DNA of 64,000 nucleotides from Juglans regia (taxonomy: Eukaryota > Streptophyta > Magnoliopsida > Fagales > Juglandaceae). Under the pieces are notes generated by a model. It was not told the origin of the DNA. It saw nothing but the letters and a program-made list of their open reading frames with translations, and did no database searches. Where the stretch lies: NCBI RefSeq assembly GCF_001411555.2, contig NC_049901.1, positions 11,170,681 through 11,234,680 on the forward strand, written 5' to 3'. Shown here in pieces: positions 14,379 to 26,000 of the stretch. Numbering within the stretch: position 1 is the stretch's first letter; every line of letters begins with the position of its first letter. The translations under genes and the position numbers were made by a program.

Positions 14379-15037
14379 TAGGGGTGTAATCGGTCCGGTC
14401 TGGTCCGGTTTTGGACAAAATCTAGGACCGAACCGATATGTACCGGTTTTGTATTTTTCAAAATCGATTACACACCGGTTACCCTCCTAAACCGGTTTTA
14501 TCGGTTTTCGGTCCGGTCTGGTCCGATTTTCTAGTTTTTTTAAAATATAAGTTTCGCAATTTGTCATTATAAATTTGTTTATAAAAAAAAAAAACAAATT
14601 TAAAAAATATTGTTTTATACTTTTATTATAAGTTATATATTAGTATTAGTTATAAACTATATATTTAATATTAGTATTAGTTATAAACTTTTAGTGATTT
14701 AGTATTAACATTTTATGTAATAATTTATAAATTATAATAAGAAATTATTTCATATATAAATATATATAATTAAATATAAAACTTTCACATAAAAAATTAT
14801 AATTATACATAATATATAAAACTTATATATATATATAATATTTTGTATAAAACTTATATATACAATAATATAAATATTTTTTTTATATATTTTTTTTATC
14901 AACCGGTCCGGTCTGGTCTGAAAAATCCTAAAACCGGAACCGGCCGGTTTTCACATTCTAAGAACCGGTCCCGGACCGGAACTGGTTCAAAACCGATCCG
15001 GTCCGGACCGGTTTTCCGGTTTCAACTTACACCCCTA
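14379..15037. mobile_element. Non-autonomous hAT element (nested)
   Basis: 659 bp with terminal repeat TAGGGGTGTAA at the left and TTACACCCCTA at the right. It is flanked by a perfect 8 bp target duplication, cccacaag (14371-14378 and 15038-15045). Ends are rich in ACCGGT/CCGGTCCGG motifs, and the middle is AT-rich. No coding capacity. Confidence 0.93.
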
Positions 15038-15212
15038 CCCACAAGGATTTTTCACATGAAAAGAGTCTGAAGACATGATGCTCATAAAAAACCAGCCAAG
15101 AAGAATATACCATAAATTGAAAATGCCGAGAACCAAAAAAGAGAACTGCCGCGAACCAAAAAAACAAAAAACGTCGGGAACCAAAACAACTCATAGAAAC
15201 TGCCAAGAAGCT

Positions 15213-15398
15213 ACAAATCCACCACAGAGAGTTCTGAAAACCTCAACCCTTTCACAGAACCTGCCGAATGCCAAGAAAAAACACAGCCCAGCAAAATCGA
15301 AGGCCACAAATCCATCACAGAAAGTTCTGAAAACCTCAAACCCTTCACAGAACCTGTCGAAAGCCAAGAAATAGCACAGCCCAGCAAAATCGATGACG
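15213..15398. repeat. Two tandem 93 bp units
   Basis: The block starting acaaatccaccacagagagt recurs 93 bp later with few changes. 93 bp is 31 codons, and one forward frame (15075-15374) stays open through both units, giving a Lys/Ser/Asn-rich repeat. It lies inside the larger hAT-like element. No recognised protein. Confidence 0.8.
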
Positions 15399-15914
15399 TT
15401 GTTCTAATTCGACAACGATGTTGTTCGGGTGCGATTCGTGGGGCATAAATTAGTTTAGAGAAATTGGGATGAAGAGATTGTAGGGGTGCAAGGGTTTTGC
15501 TTTTTAAAGCCTAAAATTGCGAAGAGAGAGCCCGTTTCTGATGTAGTGCTGGTTCAACATAAATGTGGTGGAAGTCTTAGGTGTTGGTATATGATTGACA
15601 GGTTGTTATTTGACTGTAACCAGCCCGACCGATCCTAAGGACTTCTCTAAATTTTAAAATTCTATATCACTATAGTATTATATACTATAATATACTATTA
15701 TATATTATATAATATAGTATATAGTATATTAAAATCAGAAAACCGGACCGGACCGAACCTAATCGGACAGGTAAAACCAGAAGTACCGGTTTATGAAGTT
15801 AAGCGATGTAAAATTGATTCTTGAAAATGCAAAACTGATGTATACCAGTTAGGTCCCAATTTTTGTCTAAAACTGGATCAAACCGGACCTGTTACACCCC
15901 ATACTAAAAACTCC

Positions 15915-16085
15915 TTTAATGAGGGATAGCCCTCCACACGAGCCTAGGGCGTATAGCCCAACCGGCCGAAGGTGTATGGTGCACAAGAATTGTCGCTAGA
16001 AAATAAAGTGGAAAAGTCGCAGAATTGGGATTGAACCCGTGTGGTCTCTTTGGGAAAGAAGCAACATGACGTTGGACCCTAGTCC
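15915..16085 (-). repeat. Possible tRNA-derived repeat (SINE-like)
   Basis: The minus strand contains GGTTCAATCC, matching an RNA polymerase III B box, in the phrase 'cacacgggttcaatccc'. A clear A box and tail are not evident. Flanking DNA is the right edge of the large hAT-like element. Tentative. Confidence 0.25.
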
Positions 16086-16779
16086 AACAATTGTGTCATT
16101 TGGTAATAGGTATAGATATTTACCATTTCGGAACAGATTAAAAAAAAAATGAAAAGTTATAACTTTTCATTCACATCATTTTGCCCTCTGTAAATAGACT
16201 CATTGGCCTACGAATTGGAGTATGACAGAAGAATGAAGAAGGTAATTTAGAAATGATCTCTCTCCCAAAAATCTTCTCTTTTTTCAAAACTTATCATTAA
16301 AATCTGTTCATTTTGCAGAGAATAGATTTCTAATTTCTTGGTTGAATATGAAAATCTAAGGATATTTGGGATCTAATTTTGTATGTGCATAATGTAGTTA
16401 GACAAACATACTTGTTCTGGGTTTCATTGTATCTTGGAGGTGAATTCACTTGTAATCCGTGTGCGTACCGTTATTGATGAGGACAAATATTTTTTTTAGG
16501 AAAATGACATTGTAATGCGCTTTGAAGCAAACTTTTCTCTCACTATTTTCTCTTTTGCAACCCCTTTTGCACCAACAATTTTAAGACAATATTTGATTAT
16601 TAATGACACATAGTTTGAGAGAGTTTGTTTCGAATTTTTTAAAACTCGAACGTTTTGATGGAGTGAATTTTCAACGCTAGCAGAAAAAAATGCACTTCCT
16701 TTTAGCCAATCTCAAAGTGATATATGTTCTAATCACTCCTAGACTTTCTGTAAATGAGAATGAGACAATTGTCAAAGTC

Positions 16780-17545
16780 GGGCAATGATCAAATGGGACC
16801 AAGACGACTACATCTACGAGGGACATATTTGCAATGCAATGTCTGACACGTTGTTTGACGCGTACTATAACAAAGCAACTGCCAATAATCTATAGGACGT
16901 ACTTGAGTCTAAATATCTATTAAAAGATGCTACAAGTTAGAAATTTCTGATTATAAAATTTTTCAATTATACCATGGTAAATCCTAGGCCTATTGTTGAA
17001 CAATTCAATGAGATTATACATATTTTTAATTAATTCTCTCAACATAAGATAAAAATGGATGAATCCATATAAGTTTAATCTATTATTGATAAACTTCATC
17101 AATCATGGAAAAACTATAAAAGAAGTTTGAAGCATAGAAGATAGGAAATGTCGCTAGAAGAATTAGGCCAACATCTTTGTATAGAATAAGAGATTAGGCT
17201 TAAAGTTATTAGTGAAGAGAATGACTTTTTGACTTCCAACATGCACATAGTAGAGGAAGGATAGAAACACAAACCTGGACAACCCAATAAATCCGGATAT
17301 GAAAACTGGAAAATAAAGAATAATTTTAGAAGAAAACAAAATCACTTCCAAAATGAAAATAAAAAAAAATTGGGAGTAAGTTACATTGTGGTAAATAAAG
17401 ACAAAAGAGAATGTCGTTTTCTTAAAAAGAAAATACATGACTCTAGTTCTAAAGAGAATTTTAAGACTATAATCTCTGAGACCAATACTCTTGAAGAAGA
17501 TAATTCTAGTGGATTGACTCAAGAGCAACAAGACATGTCTGCAAA
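16780..17545 (+). pseudogene. Decayed Ty1/copia gag fragment
   Basis: Forward-strand conceptual pieces read like a copia gag (UBN2 family): WDQDDYIYEGHICNAMSDTL, then DVLESKYLLKDATS, VNPRPIVEQFNEIIHIFN, and a remnant ending ECRFLKKK that suggests the zinc-knuckle region (17405-17430). It is riddled with stop codons and frame changes. No LTRs were identified around it, and the right side is cut by the duplicated segment at 17605. Confidence 0.7.
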
Positions 17546-17733
17546 GATAAAATATCATTTAATAAAATATTTTATTCAACTCATCTTATTATCTAAACTA
17601 TCCCTAAATCATATCATATGTACGATGCGTAAAACGACATGGCCAGTAAGCACGGCAAGATGACGTCGGTTGTCTTAATAAGCCCAACTGCCCCCTGTCC
17701 AGTACAAATTGTACAGTGAATCTCTGTCTTAAT

Positions 17734-18441
17734 TAGGGGTGTAACCGGTCTGATCCGGTCCGGTTTTGGATAAAATCTAGGACCGAACCGGTATGTACCG
17801 GTTTTATATTTTTCAAAACCGATTACGCACCGGTTACCCTCCTAAACCGGTACTTCCGGTTTTACCGGTTTCCGGTCCGGTCCGGTCCAGTTTTCCGGTT
17901 TTTTAAAAATATAAATTTCACAATTTGTCATTAAAAATTTGTTTATAAAAAAAAAAAATTGATTTAAAAAAAAACTGTTTTATACTTTTATTAATATATT
18001 AGACTATATAATAGTATTAATATTAGACTATTAGTATAGTTATAAGTTATATATTAGTATTAGTTATAAACTTTTAGTGATTTAGTATTAACATTTTATG
18101 TAATAATTTATAAATTATAATAAGAAATTATTTCATATATGAATATATATGTTATATATAAAATTTCACATAAAAATTTATAATTATACATTATATATAA
18201 AACTTATATATATTAATATTTAATATATATAAAATATTTTGTATAAAACTTATATATAAAAATATTATTTTTTATTTTTTTTAATCAACCGGTCCGGTCC
18301 GGTCCAAAAAATTCCGGAACAGGAACCGGCCGGTTTTTACGTTTTAAAAATCGGTTCCGGACCGGACCGGTTCAAAACGGGTAAAACTGATTCAGTTCGG
18401 TCCGGTCCGGTCCGATTTTTCAGTTTGAGTTTACACCCCTA
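17734..18441. mobile_element. Non-autonomous hAT element with paralogous empty site
   Basis: 708 bp, termini TAGGGGTGTAA and TTACACCCCTA, flanked by a perfect 8 bp duplication gtcttaat (17726-17733 and 18442-18449). The duplicated segment at 12331-13927 keeps the uninterrupted target at 12452-12459, so both boundaries and the 8 bp duplication are confirmed from this window alone. Ends are CCGG-rich, the centre is AT-rich, and there is no coding capacity. Very similar to the element at 54365-55067. Confidence 0.97.
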
Positions 18442-18903
18442 GTCTTAATACAACAAGACAGGCCCAGTTTTCTTTCCTCTTGGAAGTTAGGAATATCTTC
18501 TCTCTCTTTCAAAAGCCCGCTAATAAACCTGCAGCCTTAAGAGTACATTAAGCAGTTGGTACAAAGTTAGGTGAAAATAATACACCAACTTAATTATTTC
18601 ACCTGTCCAACTTATCACCTTGTACCATATTTTTATAGTCAGGTAGTATTTTTTTATAATTATTTTAAAGAAATTCTATATCACATACTTCTACTTAATT
18701 AACATGTAATTTTTTATTTTTATCATTTTATCTTAATATTTAAATATGTGTGTATTTAAATAGAATGATAAAAATAATAAATCACATATTGATTGGATGG
18801 AGGTGTATGGTATGAGATTTCTTTATAACATTTCTCATTATTTTAATGTCATGGATTATGTAAACATCATGTTAGAGTCTATATTGTCTACAAATAATAT
18901 TTA

Positions 18904-19403
18904 GTGCATGTTTGGAATTACAATGAAAAATATAACTTATAACTTTAAGACTTATAAATTATAGCTTAAATAATAAGTTCTAATGTTTAGTAATCATATG
19001 TTTAAAATACTTTTAAATATATTATATTTGTTATTCCTAAAAAAACCCATATTATATTTGTTTAGAAACAAATTAAAAAGAGTGATTTTTGACATAGAAA
19101 CGACGATGATTTGATTTTTCATAGGTTATGATCAAATTCTTAAAAATTTAAAAGTTGTAATTATTTAAAAGTTGTATAGGTATTTTTGTCAATTGATAAT
19201 TTTTTTAAAATTTAAACTACATTCCGAATTATCTGAAAAAGTAGATTTAAGGAACCGCATCGATATGATACTTTTCCTCAAATTTATAGATTAAAAAGTA
19301 CTTTAAAATATAAAACACTCAAGCAACTTAATTTTTTTATTAAATAATCTTTAAACTTATTTAAATGTTTTTTAAAACTCTTAACGCAATCTCAAACATA
19401 CCT
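18904..19403. mobile_element. PIF/Harbinger-like MITE, copy B
   Basis: Counterpart of the element at 12915-13433 within duplicated copy 2. Termini are slightly mutated (left 'gtgcatgtttggaatta'). It moved by segmental duplication rather than independent insertion, since its flanks match copy A. Confidence 0.6.
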
Positions 19404-20093
19404 TCAATGTCGTGGAGATCATAGATCGTGCGCATCTTTATCTAAATTGTAAAAAATGTTGAGTTATAAAATTGTAGAGGAACTTGTATTTGTCATAATA
19501 TAATGTACCCCGTTGTACGAATTTTAGTGTTAAACAATGAAAATATTTTCAAAATAGTATATATATATTTATTATGAATATTAGAGATAAATTAAGGAAT
19601 GTTTATAATAATTCAGGTCAAGTGGTATTGAATGGTGGTAGGAGTTCGAATCACACCCTCAAAACTAGAAGCGTAAAAAAAAAAAAATTGATGAATAGAT
19701 AAATCGGATCAGATTGGACTGAACCGGTGGGTTTGATCCGATACCGAGTTTGGTTCTGTCCAGTACCAGTTTTATTTTTTTTTAAACCGTTCAAAATCGG
19801 TTCGGTTTCGATTTGTTTTTTTAAAATCAGATCGAATCGAACCGAATCGAACTGGACCAGTTCATATATATTATAATTTTTTATATTATATATAATTTTT
19901 ATGTATAATATATAATATTATATATAAAATAGTTCAAATAAAGCCTAGATGCGCGCCCAAATCTCACGAATTGACGAATCCGTTTTATTCTCGGATCTCG
20001 TTCTTCGAGTTGGCCATTGGGCTTAGTCGAGGCCACTCTCTATTCTGTTGGGTCCATTTGTTTTGCAAGTGTTGGAAGGTGAAGGTTCAGGTT

Positions 20094-20284
20094 GTGTTTG
20101 GATGTTGAAGTGAGTTGAGTTTAGTTTAGTTGAGATGATAAAATATTGTTAGAATATTATTTTTTAATATTATTATTATTTTAGGATTTGAAAAAATTGA
20201 ATTGTTTATTATATTTTATGTTGAGATTTGAAAAAGTTGTAATGATGAATTGAGATGAGTTGAGAGGATTTTTGAAACCAAACG
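20094..20284. mobile_element. MITE of the GTTTGGAT/CCAAAC family
   Basis: About 190 bp beginning gtgtttggatgttgaag and ending ttgaaaccaaacg, with interior 'attattttaggatttgaaaa' and 'ttgagatgagttgaga' motifs. Related copies lie at 24786-25001, 49542-49712 and, reversed, 21714-21927. Confidence 0.65.
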
Positions 20285-20322
20285 AAGCCTCAATAAAATC
20301 TCTTGTGACTATAGAACTCTTA

Positions 20323-20660
20323 ATGCATATTAGGAATTGTAGTTTTAAGATTTATTATTTATAACTTAAGTAAAAAATTATACTATTAAAAAGTTATTTC
20401 CTATTTAGTAATCATATTTAAAGTACTTTCAAACAGATTACATTTGTTTAGAAACAAATTAAAAAAGTGATTTCTGATATAGAAACGATGATTATTTGAA
20501 TTTTTAAAGATTATGACCGTATCATTAAAAGATTGAAAGTTATAATTATCTTAAAGTTGTATGAGTATTTTTGTCTATTGACAATATTTTTAAAATTCAA
20601 ATTACGTTCTGCATTGTTTGAAAAAATACATTTAAAGAAAAACATAAAAAAATACGTTTA
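20323..20660. mobile_element. PIF/Harbinger-like MITE, truncated copy C
   Basis: Begins TTA|ATGCATATTAGGAATTG and follows the interior of copies A and B (for example 'tagtaatcatatttaaagta', then 'gtttagaaacaaattaaaaa'), with more divergence. The right terminus is not recognisable. Its flanks differ from copies A and B, so this is an independent insertion and supports a real family. Confidence 0.55.
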
Positions 20661-21459
20661 GAATAGATTTATTTTTTAAATAATTATTTTTGTCGTAAAT
20701 AAATTAATAATTGATATTAAATAAATGTTTTTTTAATAATGTTTTTTCTAGAATTTTCTCAAGAAATGCCAAAGACTCAAACCGAAGTCAGATCAATATT
20801 TTCTAGGCGAAGGAAGGTTCAAAAACATGCAAATTAGAAACAGACGGCGTTTGACGACTCTTTAATAAAGGAGATTGCTCAAATTAAGTTGTGTAGCCAC
20901 AAATGAAACACGTATGCGAACACGTAAAAGGATAGAGACGCGTGAATACAATTGCAGGCGAGATGGGACGTGGAAGGGAAAAAATCCTCCCTCGCTAGTG
21001 GGACAACCCCGTGCGGCTCAAGGCCCAACAAAGCCCACTTGTCTGACCGAGGGACAAACTCATGGATATGGTCGCTTTCCGAATCTCTCCGCATAAAGGT
21101 CTGGATTTTTCTCTCGCCTAGTGCCCAACTTAAACCAAAGGATTCAGTTGTTATTCAAACCCTATCACTGTATCCCATGCCTTATATATATTGAAGGAAC
21201 ATTACTATTCACAAGTCTACACACTACATACTATAATTTTTCTTTAATCTTTTAAAGTTTATTTTTTAATTTTATTCTTTTTAAAACAATTTAATTCTTC
21301 TACTCATCATTCATATACAACATATTTGATAAGAGAAAAAAAATTAAAAAAATCACAAAAAAAATAGTGTGTGATATATGAGATTTATGAATAAAATTTT
21401 TCATATTGAATGGACCTCGCATTTAAGGTAAGAAAAACTAGCCCTTTGATTCATGGAGA

Positions 21460-21497
<38 letters not shown>

Positions 21498-21713
21498 TTT
21501 ACTACACAATCTTTACCACACTCAACAATATTACTTTTGAAAAAATCTATTCATCATCCTAACTTCTATTATCCTCCTATCATCCCATGATGTGGCATTA
21601 AATGATAGGTTTATAAGTAAAATATAATAAATAATCTCTAATCATCTAATGACACATCATAAGATAATGAGAGGATAATGAAAGTTGGGATGATTAGTAG
21701 CATTGCTCATTAC

Positions 21714-21927
21714 TAGGGCAGGTTTGGAACATAAGACAAAACATAAAATTCTCATCTCATCATTATACATTTTTCAAATCTTCATACAAAATATAATAAA
21801 TAATTCAACTTTTTCAAATCCTAATACACATTTTTCAAATTCTAAAATAATAATATTATTAAAATATAATATTTTAAATTTTAAAATAAAATATAAAATT
21901 CTCATCTCACCTCCCAAACCTGCTCTA
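21714..21927. mobile_element. MITE with TAGRGCAGGTTTGG inverted termini
   Basis: 214 bp. The left end tagggcaggtttgga is the inverted complement of the right end tcccaaacctgctcta, with one mismatch in the outer 14 bases. The interior resembles the reverse complement of the GTTTGGAT family. No clear target duplication was found. Confidence 0.65.
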
Positions 21928-22663
21928 ATGCACGTCATTTTCATCAGGTTAGCCCTGGAGTGTACGCCAGCTTCCACCACGTCAGCAATGTCTGATGTGT
22001 GAAAAAACGAATTTTCATTTCGACTATATTAGATACCGGTCAATTAAATAAAAAGTAGATTTAGGTCTGATTTATTTTTAAGATTAAAATTTTAAATTTT
22101 AAAAATTTCTCATATTATTATTATAATTTTTTTTAATTTTTATATAAAATAAAATAAATAATTTAATTTTTTAAAATTTTAAAATAAAAATAATATTAAA
22201 AAATATATTTTAATAATATTTTATTTAACTTTTTAATTTTAAACTCATCTCATATTATATTTAAAAACAAACTAGGCCTAACCACATAAAAAGGGTGGAT
22301 TTCACACATCTTATGTCATTGTACGTGTCGTTACTTTTTCTTTTTGGGTGTTAGAATAAGGTTTATTTCAATTGATTATCATTTTATATAGAATAATTGA
22401 TTTCTTAAATTCCACGTATTCATGTATTTGTTTATCGACATGCATGGCACTTGAAAATCTTTATTTTTTTTTTTGATTCAACTTGAAAATCTTTATTGGT
22501 CATGCATTGTGAGAAAGTCTAAAAACATGATTGATTTGCTCACATTAAATATTCAAATCCCGTGTAAAACGTAACCGTGTCATCCCATGCGCGGGTCCAT
22601 ATATATAGTACAACTGATATTGATATATAGTGGTAAAGGACCAAATAATCTTTGTGTTTATTA

Positions 22664-22669
22664 TTGACC
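22664..22669 (+). promoter_or_regulatory. Possible W box upstream of PAD4
   Basis: TTGACC about 415 bp upstream of the PAD4 start. W boxes (TTGACY) bind WRKY factors, and PAD4 is pathogen- and salicylate-inducible in other plants. A six-base match alone is weak evidence. Confidence 0.25.
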
Positions 22670-23081
22670 CACGAATACGATCACTCTCTGTGTCTGCTCA
22701 CGCGGCATTTCAAAGTCCAAGCGGGGAGTACTAGCTAGCTTATATGGGTCATCATAAATCAATATTGAATTCATATATTAAGAAAGGAAAATGCTAGTAT
22801 GGTTCCTATAACGATGCCAACACTTTTTCTTAATAAAATATTTTTTTATTGATATTATGAATATTTTTTAAATAATTAAAAAAAATTATCGGTAGGTATA
22901 GTGCCACCCAATAAGAACAAGAAAGAAAATCAATCCCAGCCGCAACAAAAGCCTGCTTTCTATCTTTCTTAAGACCCCATTGCCATTTCAAATTCAAACT
23001 CCGGACTCGGTTTTCTTTCTCATTGGTCATAGTTCGACTCCAAAGCTTTGAAACATAAGAAAGATCAAGAAGAAGACATCC

Positions 23082-26000
23082 ATGGATGCCGAAGCTTCAT
23101 CGTAAGTTACTCGATCGGCATTAATTTGAACAAGAAACTTGCTCTTGAAAACTTAATTATAATATTATTCCCTGGCTGAAATTAACCAACCATGTCTGCA
23201 GGTTCGAGACCAGCGAGGTCCTGGCTACTTTCTTGGCCTCCACGCCATTGCTACCGGAGTCATGGAGGCTATGCAGCATCGCCAACACCACTGCGCCAGG
23301 CAGTTTTGTAACGGAGCAAGTGGGAGATGTAGGGTTTATTGCTTTTTCCGGCATCCAGTTGCCTGGAAGCTCGGAACCCAGCTGGAGAAACTTGGTGCCA
23401 TTGGAGAGCGCTGGCAACGGGACCATGTTCTCTCAACTGCACCGCCACAATGGAGGCCAGGAACCAGTCATGGTGCATGCAGGGATGCTGCAAATCTTTC
23501 TTTCTATGCATAATTCTCCAAGTTTCAAAGACCAGGTTAGTTTCTTTCAGACTTAAAAAGGGAAATTAGCATCGGTTATTGCCTAATTAATTCTGATCAG
23601 TTGTTTGCATGGTTTGATCATGATTTGAGTACTCTAAATTGATGATCATCAGTTCGTTAATTAACGAGCGTTGGCCTTAATTAAAAACTAATAGATTGAG
23701 TCCTAGCTAGCTAGCTTTAACTCTTTGTTAATTTTCAACTTTTTTCGAGCATTAAACATGCTGCCAATGGCTATAATTAAGACGACATTTCATATTTTAA
23801 AAATCAGATTAATTCCCAGCTAGTATTCCACTACTACTCATGAAATCCTAAATAATTCATACTTTTTCTAATTAAATATTTGAGATTAATTTGACGTACT
23901 GGGATTTAATTATAATTATACATCGAGATCATCACCGCACTTAATTATGATCATATATATATATATATATATATATATCTTGGTAATATTTACTTTAGCA
24001 TATAATAAATTATAATGATGATGTGATAACATAAATTAATTAATGAAAATAATAGTTAAGATTTGTATTATACTTTTTGTCACATGCACGATGTTGTTCG
24101 ATCAGAGTCTTGCTAATTTTTTTAGGAACTTGCAGAGAAGTTTAATTTAACCAGAATAATTAAGCACTCCTAGTCCTAGATAATTAAGTCGGTTTTGGGT
24201 GGCTGATCATGGAAGAAAATTAAGTTTTTGAGTGATGCCATCACAATATTCAATGATCAATTAATTAATTAGAGGAACGACTTGTTAATTTGTAGTCATC
24301 AATTACGGATTAGACAGGTTAATATATATAATTAATGCGCTGATCATGTGATCATCAGCTATTAATTATATTATAATTACTTAGGTTACTCCAACCGGAA
24401 TTTTAATTTAAGCTAAGTTAAACAATCCGAAAAATTCTATTTGCAAGTTAGTGTTGATCAGGACTTGACATGATCATCTACATGGTTGATTTATGATCAT
24501 CACTTGATTTGCTAGAACCACGTCGGTTCCAAATTCTGTAAAGTGTGTGAAAAGGGGATTAAGTAGTTAGTGGTAATTATATTAAAAAGTTAGTTAATGA
24601 AGCCTCGATCCCTAAGTTCACCTCGCCCACAAATCTCTTTATAAAATAGATATAAAATTAAAATTAAAAAGACCCTGATTCGAAACTATCATTCAATAGG
24701 ACTGATCATTAATTTGGCTCATGATTTGAATTGTAGTTGGGAAGTAAAGCTCAATTGGAACCAAATATGTTGTCTAATATATAAGCCGGTTTGGATAGTG
24801 AGATGAGATGAGATGAACTGAAATAATTTTAGATGAGTTGAATAAAATATTATTAGAATATTATTTATTATTATTATTATTATTATTATTTTAAGATTTG
24901 AAAAAGTTGAATTGTTTATCATATTTTATGTGAAAATTTGAAATTATTATAATGATAAGATAATATGAGATAGATTGAGAGTGTTTCTGCATCTAAACTG
25001 GACCTTAATATAGTTGGTGGGTCAAATTCGAGCGTCAAATAAAAGAAATACAAATATATGGATCTCTTTATAAAAAAAAAAAATATTAAATTCGGACAAA
25101 ATTAAAAGGCTCAAACTTTTAATCAAGGGTCTCCCCCGGGTCGCTCTCTAAAATCTCAAGGTGAATTTAGAGTCTTCAAATCATTATTGTCTACGTATAT
25201 ATATATATATATATATGTTCAAAGTTGTGGGCCGGATGAGAAGTCCAATTTTAATTTTTGGTCAGGGTCCAATGAAGACAACATAGACTTCAGCACTAAC
25301 AACAAAGGAAGGAATTATGATATATATAAATTATAATAGTAAGCAGTGTTTGGTTGTCGTGATCAGTATTTTGTGGATTACCCTAATTGTCTGGTCCGCT
25401 CATAGAAAGTAATTAATTTTAATTGTGTTGTTTTTTTTATTTTTATTTTCAACACCGGACTAGGAAATTATGGGAATAAGAAAATATTAAATACCCACTT
25501 GATCAGTTTTGATAACCACCTGCGCACATCTTTGGACCAAGTCAAGTCGTCATGCAATTTGAATACCTATTATTGCTTAATTCAATTTATATATATATAT
25601 ATATATATTATCATCAATTTCTTTAACATGAGAATTACTATATTCCACAAAGTAGTTCCATTGATCTTTCATATATAGTTTCTGCATGATTATTGATGCT
25701 TAAAAATAACAAACTAATTATATGTAACCAGATTTCGGCAGTAAGGGAGAAAAGCAAGTCAATTATCGTGACAGGCCATTCCATGGGAGGAACAACTGCA
25801 TCTCTCTGCACTCTCTGGCTCCTCTCCCACCTCCAATCTGTGTCCTCTCCTTTAACAGTTCTATGCATTACATTTGGCTCTCCATTGCTTGGCAATGGTT
25901 CCCTTTCCCGAGCCATCCTGCGAGAAAGATGGGGTGGCAACTTCTGTCACGTAGTCTCAAAGCACGACATCATGCCGAGACTGCTGTTTGCTCCTCTAGC

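Larger units (their letters stand above)
13680..15903. mobile_element. Larger hAT-like element containing a nested hAT element
   Basis: The left end TAGGAGTGTAA and right end TTACACCCCATA are degenerate versions of the terminal repeat of the hAT family in this window. The flanks ctcaaaac (13672-13679) and ctaaaaac (15904-15911) match at 7 of 8 positions, as an old 8 bp target duplication would. Both ends carry CCGG-rich subterminal DNA. The interior holds a GC-richer stretch of unknown origin, split by a second hAT insertion at 14379-15037. No transposase seen. Confidence 0.6.
17605..19927. repeat. Duplicated segment, copy 2 (hAT-filled copy)
   Basis: Second copy of the segment at 12331-13927, interrupted by a 708 bp hAT element with 8 bp target duplication. 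Without the insert it is about 1.6 kb, matching copy 1. Similarity stops near 19927, inside the left part of what in copy 1 is a larger hAT-like element. Possibly one very large repeat or a segmental duplication. Confidence 0.88.
19928..22600. other. Intergenic DNA with MITEs, no gene seen
   Basis: Besides the MITEs listed separately, 20870-21190 is less AT-rich and ends in a TATATATA tract, but no exon follows it. A long (TA)n tract lies near 21462-21494. 22060-22270 looks like another degraded AT-rich MITE. Confidence 0.5.

Noticed and set aside
14097..14381. Overlapping open frames on both strands, Arg/Pro/Ser-rich
   Set aside because: Driven by GACGCC-type repeats in both directions, inside a hAT-like element, with no family resemblance.
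17163..17558. 131-codon minus-strand ORF rich in Phe and Leu
   Set aside because: Antisense of the decayed copia gag; low-complexity composition typical of AT-rich shadows.
20870..21190. GC-richer segment ending in TATATATA considered as a gene promoter
   Set aside because: No exon or start codon context follows within 1.5 kb; the tract is followed by MITEs.
23157..23511. Antisense and alternative-frame ORFs over PAD4 exon 2
   Set aside because: Shadows of the PAD4 coding exon, which has family motifs and correct splice sites in the other frame.
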